DNA of 64,000 bases, from positions 186,001 to 250,000 of the forward strand of contig NZ_JAODNW010000001.1 of NCBI RefSeq assembly GCF_025398255.1, in the 5' to 3' direction. The DNA comes from Chelativorans intermedius. Its GTDB lineage: Bacteria; Pseudomonadota; Alphaproteobacteria; Rhizobiales; Rhizobiaceae. Both the position numbers and the translations under genes were made by a program. A model generated the notes under the pieces. That model was not told the origin of the DNA. It made no database searches and saw only the letters and a list, made by a program, of their open reading frames with translations. This document shows positions 49,840-59,024 of this stretch, piece after piece (position 1 is the first letter of the stretch; every line of letters starts with the position of its first letter).

Positions 49840-50843
49840 GACACATCATCTTCGGCGGTGACGGTTTTGTCGGCCGCCATCTCGCTCCCAAGCTTCTGTC
49901 CGACGGCCAGGAGGTCGTTGTCGCCGACATCACGAAGAGCGCGCTGCCGCACTACCGCGACGTGCGTTTCGTGCGGTGCGACGTCACCGATCCGGCAGCG
50001 GTCACCGCCGTGGGGATTGCGGCCGACGACATGGTCTACAACCTGTCGGCCAAGATGCTCTCGCCCATCCAGGTGCGGGCCAGGCGGCACGACTTCTTCT
50101 ATCCGGTGAACTATCACGGCACCGTCCACATCATCGAGGCGATGGATCGGGCGGGGGCGAACAAGCTCGTCCACTTCACCACCGACATGATCTACGGGCA
50201 CACGGTCTTCCACCCGATGACCGAGGACCACCCCGTGGCCCCGCTCGGCGAGTACGGGCGTTCGAAGGCCGATACGGAGGTGCTGGCTGCCGAGTGGCGC
50301 AAGCGAGGCATGAACATCTCGCTGTTCCGGCCCCGCCTCATCATCGGGCCGGGCCGGCTCGGCATCCTGGAGAAGCTCTTCAAGCTCATCGACCTGAACC
50401 TGCCGGTGCCGATGATCGGATCGGGAAGAAATCCCTACCAGTTCATCTCCGTCTTCGACTGCGCGCAGGCGGCCCGCCTCGCCTGGAAAGCCGGCGTGCC
50501 CAACGAGGCGTACAATCTGGGCTCACTCAACCCGCCGCCGGTAAGAAAGCTGCTGGGCCGTCTCATCCGCCATGCCGGTTCGCGTTCCTTCCTGCTTCCC
50601 ACGCCCGGCTGGGCGGTGAAGCGCACGCTCGACCTGCTCGATCTTCTCAACATGCCGCTCATGGACCCCGAGCAGTATCTGATCGCCGACGAGATGTGCG
50701 TGCTCGATGTCTCGAAGGGGGAGCGGGAACTGGGATGGGTGCCGCAGTATCGCGACGAGGACATGCTGATTGCGGCCTATGACGAGTACCGGGCGAAGAA
50801 GGCGGGCGTTGTGCCCGGTGCCCGAGAAGTGCCGGCCGAATAG
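49836..50843 (+). CDS. NAD(P)-dependent epimerase/reductase (extended SDR)
   Basis: A 335-residue extended short-chain dehydrogenase/epimerase. The Rossmann motif FGGDGFVGRH is at residues 6-15, and catalytic Tyr140/Lys144 are in EYGRSK. The substrate is probably an activated or lipid-linked sugar. It could do the DprE2-like reduction of the 2-keto sugar, although mycobacterial DprE2 is a classical SDR of about 250 residues. Coupled to the small flippase gene by ATGA. Confidence 0.85.
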   Translation: MRHIIFGGDGFVGRHLAPKLLSDGQEVVVADITKSALPHYRDVRFVRCDVTDPAAVTAVGIAADDMVYNLSAKMLSPIQVRARRHDFFYPVNYHGTVHIIEAMDRAGANKLVHFTTDMIYGHTVFHPMTEDHPVAPLGEYGRSKADTEVLAAEWRKRGMNISLFRPRLIIGPGRLGILEKLFKLIDLNLPVPMIGSGRNPYQFISVFDCAQAARLAWKAGVPNEAYNLGSLNPPPVRKLLGRLIRHAGSRSFLLPTPGWAVKRTLDLLDLLNMPLMDPEQYLIADEMCVLDVSKGERELGWVPQYRDEDMLIAAYDEYRAKKAGVVPGAREVPAE

Positions 50844-50852
50844 GAGACGCCA

Positions 50853-52289
50853 ATGACCGCCATGACGAAGACCGAAGCCGCAGTTACGCTGCGCAAGAAG
50901 CCGGAACTGATGAGCGTGGAGGACGCGAAGGCGCTCGACACTGCCCGCATGGCCGAGCTCTTCAAGGCCCATCTCAACCCCGGACAGTTTCATTTCATGA
51001 AGCTGCTCGGCTTCCACAAGATAAAGGTCGAGCGCGCCGAGGGCATGTATTACATCGACCAGAACGGCCGCAAGATTCTCGACTTCTTCGGCGGTTTCGG
51101 CTCTCTGGCCTTCGGGCACAACCATCCGCGCATCCTTGCGGCACGCAAGCGGTTTCAGGAAGAAAAGCGCCACGAGATCGCCATCGCCTTCATGTCGCAA
51201 TACGCCACCGCGCTGGCGCACAATCTGGCCGCCTGTTCGCCGGGTGGTCTCGACATGGTCTTTCTCGGCTCCTCGGGCTCCGAGGCGATGGAAGCGGCGG
51301 TGAAGCTCGCCGAGCGTGCCGCCGGCCCGAAGCGGTCGAGGATCGTCTATGCCGAGAACTCCTTCCACGGGAAGACCAAGGGCGTTCTCGCCGTTACCGA
51401 CGGCAAGCTCTATCGCGGCGAGTTTCAGTTGACCGACAACACCGTCCGCGTGCCCTTCGGCGACATCGAAGCGGTGGAGAACGCTTTCCGCAGCGATCCC
51501 GGGATCGGCGCCATCGTGCTGGAGACGATCCAGGGCGGCGGCGGCATCGTCGAAGCGGCCCCTGAATTCTGGCGGAAGCTCAGGGCGCTTTGCGACCGCT
51601 ACGGCGTGTTGTGGGTGGCCGATGAGGTGCAGTGCGGCTATGGCCGCACGGGGCGCTTCTATGCCTTCGAGCACTATGGCGTGGTGCCGGACATTACGGC
51701 GCTTGCCAAGTCGCTGGGTGCGGGCAAGGCGGCCATCGGCGCGATGATCGCAAGGCGCGATGTGTACATGAAGGCGTATGGCACGCCCAAGACGGCGATG
51801 ATCCATGCGATGGCCACCTTCGGCGGCATCGGCGAGGCCTGCATCACGGCCATCGAAGGGCTCAACGTGCTCTATGAGGAAGGGCTGATGGAGAATGCCG
51901 AGACGACCGGCGCCTATCTCATCGAGCGGCTTGAAGCGCTCAGGGAGAAATATCCGCGCATCATCAAGGAAGTGCGGGGCAGGGGCTGCATGGTGGGCCT
52001 GGAGTTCCATGATTTCTCGCAGACGCTGCCGGCCGTGCTCCGGCCCATGGTGGCGGTGCTCGACGAGAAACTGAAAGGCTCGCTCTCGGGCTTTGTCGGT
52101 GCTCTTCTGCTGCGCGACCATGACGTGCTGGTCGCCTTCACCGAATACAACCGGAACGTCATTCGGCTGGAGCCGCCGCTCATTGCACGCCGCGAGCATG
52201 TCGACGCCTTCATTGCCGCGCTCGACGCCGTTCTGGCGCGCGGTGTGGCGGCGATCGTGAAGGATTTCGTCAAGAGCCAGATGGGCTAG
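50853..52289 (+). CDS. Class III aminotransferase
   Basis: A 478-residue PLP enzyme (ornithine/putrescine-aminotransferase fold). The Schiff-base Lys is K286 in ALAKSLGAGKAAIG. The PLP ring Asp lies in WVADEVQCGYGRTG (about D257), and phosphate is bound around GSSGSEAMEAA. It follows the SDR gene by 9 bases with TAGGAGACG as ribosome-binding site. A keto-sugar or a small amine may be the substrate; the sequence alone does not decide. Confidence 0.85.
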   Translation: MTAMTKTEAAVTLRKKPELMSVEDAKALDTARMAELFKAHLNPGQFHFMKLLGFHKIKVERAEGMYYIDQNGRKILDFFGGFGSLAFGHNHPRILAARKRFQEEKRHEIAIAFMSQYATALAHNLAACSPGGLDMVFLGSSGSEAMEAAVKLAERAAGPKRSRIVYAENSFHGKTKGVLAVTDGKLYRGEFQLTDNTVRVPFGDIEAVENAFRSDPGIGAIVLETIQGGGGIVEAAPEFWRKLRALCDRYGVLWVADEVQCGYGRTGRFYAFEHYGVVPDITALAKSLGAGKAAIGAMIARRDVYMKAYGTPKTAMIHAMATFGGIGEACITAIEGLNVLYEEGLMENAETTGAYLIERLEALREKYPRIIKEVRGRGCMVGLEFHDFSQTLPAVLRPMVAVLDEKLKGSLSGFVGALLLRDHDVLVAFTEYNRNVIRLEPPLIARREHVDAFIAALDAVLARGVAAIVKDFVKSQMG

Positions 52290-52314
52290 GGGCAAAGGAC
52301 GCAGGGAGAGGGGG

Positions 52315-53502
52315 ATGGAAGGTTCGAGCCACACCGTCATCGGGCGTGCGCTTGCCACGGCAGCGGCGGAAGGCGTCATCCGCCGGCTCACCCGGCGGGC
52401 GGCGCTCGACCGCCTGGGCGGGCTTTTCCTGCTCCTCGGCGTTCTCGCGGTCGCTGCTTACGGCTGGCTCAGGCCGGACTATAACTGGGACATGGTGGCC
52501 TATGTCGCCACGGCGCTCGAAAACCGCGCTGAGGACGCCGAAACGCTGCATGCACAGGCGTGGGCGGTGATCGAGGAAGGGGCCGACGAGGCGCAGGAAT
52601 ACCACCTCAAGTTCTCCAACCCATACAACCTCAACCAATGGGAGAATCCCGAGGACTTCCAGTCCCAGCTCTCCATGTACCGGGTGAAGGTCGCCTATAT
52701 CTGGCTGCTGCGGCTGCTCGAACCGTTCACCGGGCTTGCCGCGGCCGCGATCCTGCTCAGCGTCGTGCCCGCCATCGGGGTGGGCCTGCTTTGCCTGTGC
52801 TGGCTGTGGCGGGCGCAGGCGCTGCAGGGGGCATTCTTCCTTCTGCCGCTTCTGCTTCTGACCGACTATTCGCGCATGACGTCGGCCGTCGTGCCGGACA
52901 TGCTTCTGGCTTTGGTCTCACTTGCCGCGCTCTACGCGCTCTGGCGGGGTCGGGAGTGGCTGGGGTGCGGCCTGCTTTTCGCCTCGGTCTTCGTGCGGCC
53001 GGACAACATCGTTCTGATCTTTGCCATTCTCATCGCTGCCGTGCTGTTCAACAGGCGCACGCTGCCGGTTTTCGTCACCTTCCTGGCCGCCTTCATCGCC
53101 TGTGTGGCGATCTCCCGGCTCGGCGGACATCCCGGCTGGTGGGCGCATTTCTATTTCTCCTGCGTGGAGATCCAGAACTCCATGGCCGGGTTCAACCCCG
53201 AGTTCTCGCTGCTGACCATGCTCAAGGGCTATGTGCGCGGCGCCGTGGTCTCGCTCCAGTTCAACGACTGGCCGGCCCTCCTGGCGGTGCTGGTGGCAGG
53301 CTGGGCCCTGCTTGCAAGGCAGGGCCGCATGGGCAACGCGGGAGCCAACGCGCTCGTCTTCGCGTTGGCCATCGGCACGCTCGGCAAGTTTGCCAGCTTC
53401 CCGCTGCCGGACGACCGGTTCTACTTCGTCTTCATTGCGGGCATGGGGCTCGTCCTGGTCTCGGCATGGCAGCCGCGTCTGAGCGGCACTGCGGCCACCT
53501 GA
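52315..53502 (+). CDS. GT-C-like multi-spanning membrane glycosyltransferase
   Basis: A 395-residue protein with about 9-10 hydrophobic segments. The first periplasmic loop starts DYNWDMVAY, an acidic site placed like the catalytic Asp of GT-C transferases, which use polyprenyl-phosphate sugars. No close family is recognised. It starts 25 bases after the aminotransferase with AGGGAGAGGGGG upstream. As last gene in the cluster it would transfer the lipid-linked sugar to an unknown acceptor. Confidence 0.6.
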   Translation: MEGSSHTVIGRALATAAAEGVIRRLTRRAALDRLGGLFLLLGVLAVAAYGWLRPDYNWDMVAYVATALENRAEDAETLHAQAWAVIEEGADEAQEYHLKFSNPYNLNQWENPEDFQSQLSMYRVKVAYIWLLRLLEPFTGLAAAAILLSVVPAIGVGLLCLCWLWRAQALQGAFFLLPLLLLTDYSRMTSAVVPDMLLALVSLAALYALWRGREWLGCGLLFASVFVRPDNIVLIFAILIAAVLFNRRTLPVFVTFLAAFIACVAISRLGGHPGWWAHFYFSCVEIQNSMAGFNPEFSLLTMLKGYVRGAVVSLQFNDWPALLAVLVAGWALLARQGRMGNAGANALVFALAIGTLGKFASFPLPDDRFYFVFIAGMGLVLVSAWQPRLSGTAAT

Positions 53503-53629
53503 CCTGGCTGCGCGGAAAGTCGCGCGCCGCCAGCGCGATGTCGCAATCAGGCTGCAATCGTCGCGCGGCGGCATCCTATGATCTGCCGGAAGAAGGTGCC
53601 AGAAGCGGCAGGCATTGGAGTGGCAAGGA

Positions 53630-56191
53630 ATGGCAAGGTTCCCGGAAAAGGCGAAGGTGGTCGTCATCGGGCTGGGGGGCATCGTCGGCGCATCGGTGGC
53701 CCATCATCTGATCGAGCGCGGCTGGGACGACATCGTCGGCATCGACAAGTCGGGCATTCCCACCGACATCGGCTCCACCGCCCATGCCTCCGATTTCTGC
53801 TACACCACCAGCCACGACTTTCTGTCCTGCTGGACGACGCTCTACTCGATCGACTTTTACGACAAGATGGGGCACTACGCCCGCGTCGGCGGTCTTGAGG
53901 TCGCGCGTGTCGGCGACGATGCCCGCATGGACGAGATCAAGCGCAAGGTCGCCTCGGCCAAGGCTTTCGGCACGCGCGCCCGCCTCGTCGGTCCGGCAGA
54001 GATCAAGGAGAAGTTTCCCCTGATCGAGGAGGGGATGGTGCAGGGCGGCCTGTGGGATCCCGATGCCGGCCTTGTGATCCCGCGCTCCCAGACGGTCGCC
54101 GGCAAGCTCGTCGATCACGGGGTTGCCGCTGGAAAGCTGCAGGCCTTCGCCAATACCGAGGCGCAGTCTCTTCTCATCGAGAACGGCCGTATCAAGGGGG
54201 TGGTGACCAATCGCGGCACCATTCGCGCCGATCACGTGGTGGTCTGCGCCGGCCTGTGGGGGCGGCTTGTCGCGGAGATGGCGGGCGAGGATCTGCCCGT
54301 CATGCCGGTCGACCATCCGCTCACCTTCTTCGGCCCCTACACGCAATTTGCCGGCACGGGCAAGGAGATCGGCTGGCCGCTCCTGCGCGATCAGGGCAAC
54401 TCCGCCTACATGCGCGATACCGGCGATCCGAACACCTCCGAAGGCGGGATGATCGAATGGGGCTATTACGAGGAGAAGGAGCCGCGCCTCGTCCATCCGC
54501 GCGACCTTCTGGAAAAGGACCAGGCCCGGCTTTCGCCATCGCAGCGCGACCTCGACCTGGAACAGGTGATGGAGCCGCTGGAGCGGGCCATGGAGCTGAC
54601 GCCGATTCTGGCCGAGCTGGGCTATGACGAACGGCGCTCCTTCAATGGCCTTCTGCAGGTCACCACCGATGGCGGCCCCTCGGTGGGCGAGAGCCAGAAG
54701 GTGCGCGGGCTGTGGTATGCGGTGGCCATCTGGGTCAAGGACGGCCCCGGCATGGGCAAGCTGGTGGCCGACTGGATGACGGATGGACGCACCGCCATCG
54801 ACCATCATGCCATTGATTTTGCACGCTTCTATCCGCACCAGCTGAAGGAGCGCTTCATCGAGGAGCGCTGCACGGAGACGGCCTGCAAGATCTACAATCC
54901 GGCCGTCCACCCGCGCGAGCCCTTTGCAGGCGGGCGCAATGTGCGCCGCTCGCCCTTCTACGAGCGCGAGAAGGAACTGGGCGGCTATTTCATGGAGCTT
55001 GGCGGCTGGGAGCGCGCCCATGGCTACGCCGCCAACGAACATCTCCTCGAAAAATATGGCGACCGGGTGCCGGTGCGCGAGAACGAGTGGGACAATCGCC
55101 ACTTCTGGCGCGTCTCGAATGCCGAACATCTGGCCATGAGCGAGGATTGCGGCATCGTGAACCTGTCGCACTTTGCAATCTACGACGTGGCAGGCCCGGA
55201 CCATGTGGCGCTCATGGAATGGCTGTGCGCGGCCAGGATCGGCGGCGACAACATGGTGGGCAAGGGCATCTACACCCATTTCCTGGACGACGAGGGAATG
55301 GTGCGCGCCGATCTGACCGTGATCCGCATGGCTGACCGCTGCCGTGTCGTGGACGGCGCGGATGCCGGTCCGCGCGACTTTCACTACATGCGCCGGGTGG
55401 CCGAGGACAAGGGCTTTAACGTCACGATCACGGATGTGACGGAGCAGTTCGTGACCATCGGCATCTGGGGGCCGAATGCCCGCGCAAACCTGAGGAAGGT
55501 GGTCGAAGACCCCGACGCGCTTTCGCCGGAGAATTTTCCCTTTGCCGCTATCAGGCCGGTGCGCATTGCCGGCAAGGATGTCACGGCCTTCCGCATTTCC
55601 TATGTCGGCGAGCAGGGTTGGGAGCTGCACATGCGCTACGAGGATGGCCTTGCCGTGTGGGACGCGCTGCGGGAGACGGGCGCCATCGCCGTCGGCATCG
55701 AGACCTATGCCAATTCCCGGCGCATGGAGAAAAGCCTGCGGCTGCAGAACGCCGACCTGCTGACGGAATACAACCTCTATGAAGCCGACCTGGCGCGCCC
55801 GAAGGTGAAGGAGGCCGATTTCCGCGGCAAGGCAAAGCATCTGGAGTATCGCGCCCGCGCGCATCAGCTGGCCATGCTGTGCACGCTGGTGATGACGCAA
55901 AACACCGATTCAAACGGGGTGGCCCGCTATCCGGTCGGCACATTGCCGGTCATGGATCCCGAAACCGGAGAGACGCTTGTCGACGCGCTTGGACGGCGCT
56001 CCTACACCACGTCCATCGCCTACGGGCCAAGCATCGGAAAGAACATCGCGCTTGCCTATCTGCCCTGGTCCTATTGTCAGGAGGGACGCAAGCTCATGGT
56101 CGAGTATTTCGGCGAGACATATCCGGTCGAGGTGGCGGCGGTCGGCTACAGGCCGCTCTACGACCCCGAGAACCTGAAGCCACGGAGCTGA
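53630..56191 (+). CDS. FAD-dependent dimethylglycine/sarcosine dehydrogenase-like protein (GcvT family)
   Basis: An 853-residue two-part protein. The N-terminal amine-oxidase FAD domain (1-420) has GLGGIVG at 14-20 and STAHASD with His52 at the site of covalent FAD linkage in dimethylglycine dehydrogenases. The C-terminal aminomethyltransferase domain (about 430-850) accepts the one-carbon unit on folate. ATG at 53630 is preferred over TTG at 53615. The close GbdR-like regulator and sox operon suggest N-methylglycine demethylation; the exact substrate is inferred. Confidence 0.88.
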   Translation: MARFPEKAKVVVIGLGGIVGASVAHHLIERGWDDIVGIDKSGIPTDIGSTAHASDFCYTTSHDFLSCWTTLYSIDFYDKMGHYARVGGLEVARVGDDARMDEIKRKVASAKAFGTRARLVGPAEIKEKFPLIEEGMVQGGLWDPDAGLVIPRSQTVAGKLVDHGVAAGKLQAFANTEAQSLLIENGRIKGVVTNRGTIRADHVVVCAGLWGRLVAEMAGEDLPVMPVDHPLTFFGPYTQFAGTGKEIGWPLLRDQGNSAYMRDTGDPNTSEGGMIEWGYYEEKEPRLVHPRDLLEKDQARLSPSQRDLDLEQVMEPLERAMELTPILAELGYDERRSFNGLLQVTTDGGPSVGESQKVRGLWYAVAIWVKDGPGMGKLVADWMTDGRTAIDHHAIDFARFYPHQLKERFIEERCTETACKIYNPAVHPREPFAGGRNVRRSPFYEREKELGGYFMELGGWERAHGYAANEHLLEKYGDRVPVRENEWDNRHFWRVSNAEHLAMSEDCGIVNLSHFAIYDVAGPDHVALMEWLCAARIGGDNMVGKGIYTHFLDDEGMVRADLTVIRMADRCRVVDGADAGPRDFHYMRRVAEDKGFNVTITDVTEQFVTIGIWGPNARANLRKVVEDPDALSPENFPFAAIRPVRIAGKDVTAFRISYVGEQGWELHMRYEDGLAVWDALRETGAIAVGIETYANSRRMEKSLRLQNADLLTEYNLYEADLARPKVKEADFRGKAKHLEYRARAHQLAMLCTLVMTQNTDSNGVARYPVGTLPVMDPETGETLVDALGRRSYTTSIAYGPSIGKNIALAYLPWSYCQEGRKLMVEYFGETYPVEVAAVGYRPLYDPENLKPRS

Positions 56192-56292
56192 TTCCGCGCA
56201 TTGTGGCGGGGTTCGCACAAATGTGATGGGTTACGACCGAACTCCTGGCTCGTCGAGATTGCCGGAAATCATTTCCGCGCTAGACTGGGTGC

Positions 56293-57144
56293 ATGTTTCG
56301 GTCACTCGGACGCATGCGCTGGCCTGAGAGCGGCGCGCTGGTTGCGCTGGGTGTGTTCCTCGGCCTCGTTCATGGCGATGTGCGGCCCCTGCGCGCTCAG
56401 GAAGCGGTGGATGTCGAGCTGATCCTGGCCGTCGACGTATCCCTGTCGATGTCGCCGGCGGAGATGGAGATCCAGCGCGACGGGTATGCAGCGGCCCTTA
56501 CCCACGAAACCGTGATCCAGGCCATCCAGTCCGGCCTGCACGGGCGTATCGCGCTCGCCTATTTCGAATGGGCCGGCAATTTTTCCCATCGTGTCGTGGT
56601 GCCCTGGACGCTGATAGCCACGGCAGAAGATGCCGCCCGCGTGGCGGAGAGGCTCAATGTCGATCCGCCGACCAGCGCGCGGCGCACCTCCATCTCCGGT
56701 GCCATCGACTTTGCCGCTGATCTGTTCGCAGAAAGCGGCTTTCAGGGGCAGCGCCGCGTGCTCGACATTTCCGGCGACGGACCCAACAACCAGGGCCGGC
56801 CGGTGACCGAGGCGCGCGACGCGCTTGTGGCCGGCGGCGTCGTCATCAACGGCCTGCCGCTGATGACGCGCGACGGACTGACCACCACCTATGACGTCGA
56901 CGACCTCGACACCTACTATGCGGAATGCGTGATCGGCGGGCCGGGTGCGTTCATGATCCCGGTCAATGATTGGTCGCAGTTTCCCGAGGCGGTGCGCCGC
57001 AAGCTGGTGATTGAACTTGCCGATGGCGATGTCTTGCGGCACCCGTCCGTGATCCGTGTCCAGGCTGCGGCACCCTATGACTGCCTGATCGGCGAAAAGA
57101 TGTGGCAGGACCGCACCTGGATATGGCGCCGGCAGGAACCGTGA
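56293..57144 (+). CDS. DUF1194 protein with von Willebrand A-like domain
   Basis: A 283-residue exported or anchored protein. A hydrophobic signal (GALVALGVFLGLVHG) leads a DUF1194 domain. The MIDAS-like motif DVSLSM near residue 50 and the LDISGDGPNNQG strand are characteristic. Its role is not known to me. It converges on the GlxA-type regulator with a 6-base gap. Confidence 0.85.
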   Translation: MFRSLGRMRWPESGALVALGVFLGLVHGDVRPLRAQEAVDVELILAVDVSLSMSPAEMEIQRDGYAAALTHETVIQAIQSGLHGRIALAYFEWAGNFSHRVVVPWTLIATAEDAARVAERLNVDPPTSARRTSISGAIDFAADLFAESGFQGQRRVLDISGDGPNNQGRPVTEARDALVAGGVVINGLPLMTRDGLTTTYDVDDLDTYYAECVIGGPGAFMIPVNDWSQFPEAVRRKLVIELADGDVLRHPSVIRVQAAAPYDCLIGEKMWQDRTWIWRRQEP

Positions 57145-57150
57145 GGCCAC

Positions 57151-58149
57151 CTAAGCCGCGGCGAGCTGCTTGCGGTTTGCGCGCTCCTGCTGCGGCGAAC
57201 GGGCGTAGAGCTCGCGATAGCACTTGGAGAAGTGGGAGGCGGAGACAAAGCCGCAGGCCACGGCCACCTCCACCACCGGCATGGAGGACTGCAGGAGCAG
57301 GTGGCGTGCCCGGTCGAGGCGGATTTCCAGATAGTAGCGGGCAGGGGAGCGGCCCATCTCCTGGCGGAACAGCCGCTCGATCTGGCGTCGCGAAAGTCCC
57401 ACGGCCTCGGCGATCTCCACCAGCGAAAGCGGTTCCGACAGGTTGGCCTCCATCAGCTCGATGATGGCCAGCACCTTGGAATTCTGCACGCCGAGGCGTG
57501 CCCGCAGCGGCAGGCGCTGGCGGTCGGAGGGATTGCGCACGCGATCCGTCAGCATCTGCTCGCAGACGCGGTTGACGACGTTCTCGTCGAAATCCTCGCC
57601 GATGAGATGGAACATCATGTCCATTGCGGCGGTGCCGCCGGCGCAGGTGTAGATGTTGGTATCGACCTCAAAGAGGTCGGCAAAGACGTTGACCTTGGGA
57701 AAGCGCTCGGCAAAGCCCGGCAGGTTCTCCCAGTGGATGGCGCAGCGCTTGTTGGCGAGCAGGCCGGCAGCCGCCAGGATGTGCGCCCCGGTGCACAGGC
57801 CGCCCAGTGCGACCCCGCGATTGTACTCCTCGCGCAGCCAGGCAAAGACCGATTTGTTGGTATAGTCCTCCACGCCCAGGCCGCTGCACACCACCACCAT
57901 GGTGGGCTTGTCGGGGCCCGTCATCTTCTGGCGTTCGTCGGCAAGACAGGTATCGACGGCCACCTCCACGCCGTTGGAGGCGCGCACCGGCTGCCCGTCG
58001 GCGCTGGCCAGCCGCCAGCCATAGGCCTCGTAGCCGACCATGCGGTTGGCCGCCCGCAGCGGCTCAAGCGCCGTCGCAAAGGCGATCATCGTAAAGTTGG
58101 GAACAAGAAAGAATACCAGCGACCTTTTCAGGGGCCTCTCGTCCCGCAT
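57151..58149 (-). CDS. GlxA/GbdR-like AraC-family regulator
   Basis: About 332 residues. N-terminal DJ-1/PfpI-like domain (about 10-185; GGLCTGAHILAAAGLL is the elbow region) and C-terminal AraC HTH (about 230-325; SLVEIAEAVGLSRRQIERLFRQEMG and two-helix repeat). This architecture is shared with GbdR, CdhR and GlxA. GbdR activates glycine betaine/dimethylglycine catabolism in Pseudomonas. Start at 58149 is chosen by family similarity; further in-frame ATGs lie upstream. Confidence 0.87.
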   Translation of the reverse strand: MRDERPLKRSLVFFLVPNFTMIAFATALEPLRAANRMVGYEAYGWRLASADGQPVRASNGVEVAVDTCLADERQKMTGPDKPTMVVVCSGLGVEDYTNKSVFAWLREEYNRGVALGGLCTGAHILAAAGLLANKRCAIHWENLPGFAERFPKVNVFADLFEVDTNIYTCAGGTAAMDMMFHLIGEDFDENVVNRVCEQMLTDRVRNPSDRQRLPLRARLGVQNSKVLAIIELMEANLSEPLSLVEIAEAVGLSRRQIERLFRQEMGRSPARYYLEIRLDRARHLLLQSSMPVVEVAVACGFVSASHFSKCYRELYARSPQQERANRKQLAAA

Positions 58150-58291
58150 GCACGCCTCCCGCGCACCGCCGCCCATCGAAACCAATGTCGTCAATGGACA
58201 ACCCTGCGCTGAAAAAGCATTGTCTGTCAATGCAATGGGAAGGCGCGTCGTGAATATTCCTCAGCCGCGTGCGGCTGCCCGCAGGAGCAGC

Positions 58292-58423
58292 CTAGTTGAT
58301 GAGAAAACCCAGGCGCAGCGCGGCCAGGGCGCCTGTTTCGCCAGGCATGGTGTTTTCCAGTTTCTGGCGCGGTGTGCGGCCTTGCACGCGGCTGCGGGCA
58401 CGCAGGGCACGAAAGAGTTTCAT
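58292..58423 (-). CDS. Possible 43-residue small protein
   Basis: MKLFRALRARSRVQG... ends LGFLIN. ATGGAGACGAGC precedes the ATG. It is the third of three consecutive tiny frames on the - strand after a DUF1127 gene. Unrecognised, and it may be chance. Confidence 0.35.
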   Translation of the reverse strand: MKLFRALRARSRVQGRTPRQKLENTMPGETGALAALRLGFLIN

Positions 58424-58581
58424 GCTCGTCTCCATCGGTAATGCCGGCTTCCCGGCCGGGCGCCATGGCCTGCGATTGGATGGGCAGGGTTCCATTCGAG
58501 GCATCCATTACGCCCGGCCAGGGCCGGTGGCCGCGAAAAAAGCGAAGCGGCCGGTTGAAATTGCGACATCAGGCACGGGCG

Positions 58582-58695
58582 TCACCGTTTTGCCGCCGCC
58601 GGCCGGCGCGTCGCGGGCCGCCGGCCGGTGCGCGCATGCTCGGAGATGTCGCTGAACTCGCGGGCGAACGCCAGAAGTCTCTTCATGAACCTCAT
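58582..58695 (-). CDS. Possible 37-residue basic small protein
   Basis: MRFMKRLLAFAREFSDIS... followed by an Arg/Ala-rich tail ending AAAKR. The start is preceded by GGAGGTTGTGCG, a perfect Shine-Dalgarno at good spacing, which is the main evidence that it is translated. It lies 47 bases after the DUF1127 stop. Confidence 0.5.
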   Translation of the reverse strand: MRFMKRLLAFAREFSDISEHARTGRRPATRRPAAAKR

Positions 58696-58742
58696 CGCAC
58701 AACCTCCTTCCATGGGCTGCAGCACATCGTCCTGCGCGCCGG

Positions 58743-58916
58743 CTACCAGCGCCGTTCCCACAACGCATCCTCTGCGCGGCGGGTTGCGCCGTCAGGCCAG
58801 CCGATATCCTTGCGGATCTCAAGCGGCAGATTGCGGATGAAGCGTTCCGTGCGCCGGCGCTCCCAGCGCGCGATCCGCCGAGATAGATAGTCACGAATTG
58901 CGGTTTGAACAGACAT
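58743..58916 (-). CDS. DUF1127-like small protein
   Basis: A 57-residue basic protein starting MSVQTAIRDYLSRRIARWER. Its middle, RFIRNLPLEIRKDIGW, matches the DUF1127 pattern (L...D..L.DIG). AAAGGAGAGAGCG precedes the ATG. DUF1127 proteins are often controlled by a neighbouring LysR regulator (VtlR in Brucella), and a lysR gene is divergent here. Confidence 0.7.
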   Translation of the reverse strand: MSVQTAIRDYLSRRIARWERRRTERFIRNLPLEIRKDIGWPDGATRRAEDALWERRW

Positions 58917-58958
58917 CGCTCTCTCCTTTCCTCCACCGGACCTCCGGTTTCGGTCTTG

Positions 58959-59024
58959 ACTATCTCGCCTTTCTTTTGTTCAATCAAACGCAATGAAATG
59001 ATCTTTTGGTTCAGTCAAATTGAA
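58959..59024. promoter_or_regulatory. Divergent promoter with LysR-type boxes
   Basis: On the - strand, TTGATT (58982-58987) and GATAGT (58959-58964) are separated by 17 bases and suit the DUF1127 gene. TTCA-N11-TGAA (58979-58997) overlaps that -35 region. TTCA-N7-TGAA lies at 59010-59024, just before the lysR start. These fit LysR-type regulator sites that would control both genes. Confidence 0.5.

Noticed and set aside
53584-53629. Start of the dimethylglycine dehydrogenase-like gene at TTG 53615
   Set aside because: The ATG at 53630 begins the family-like N-terminus directly before the FAD motif, so the TTG extension is unnecessary.
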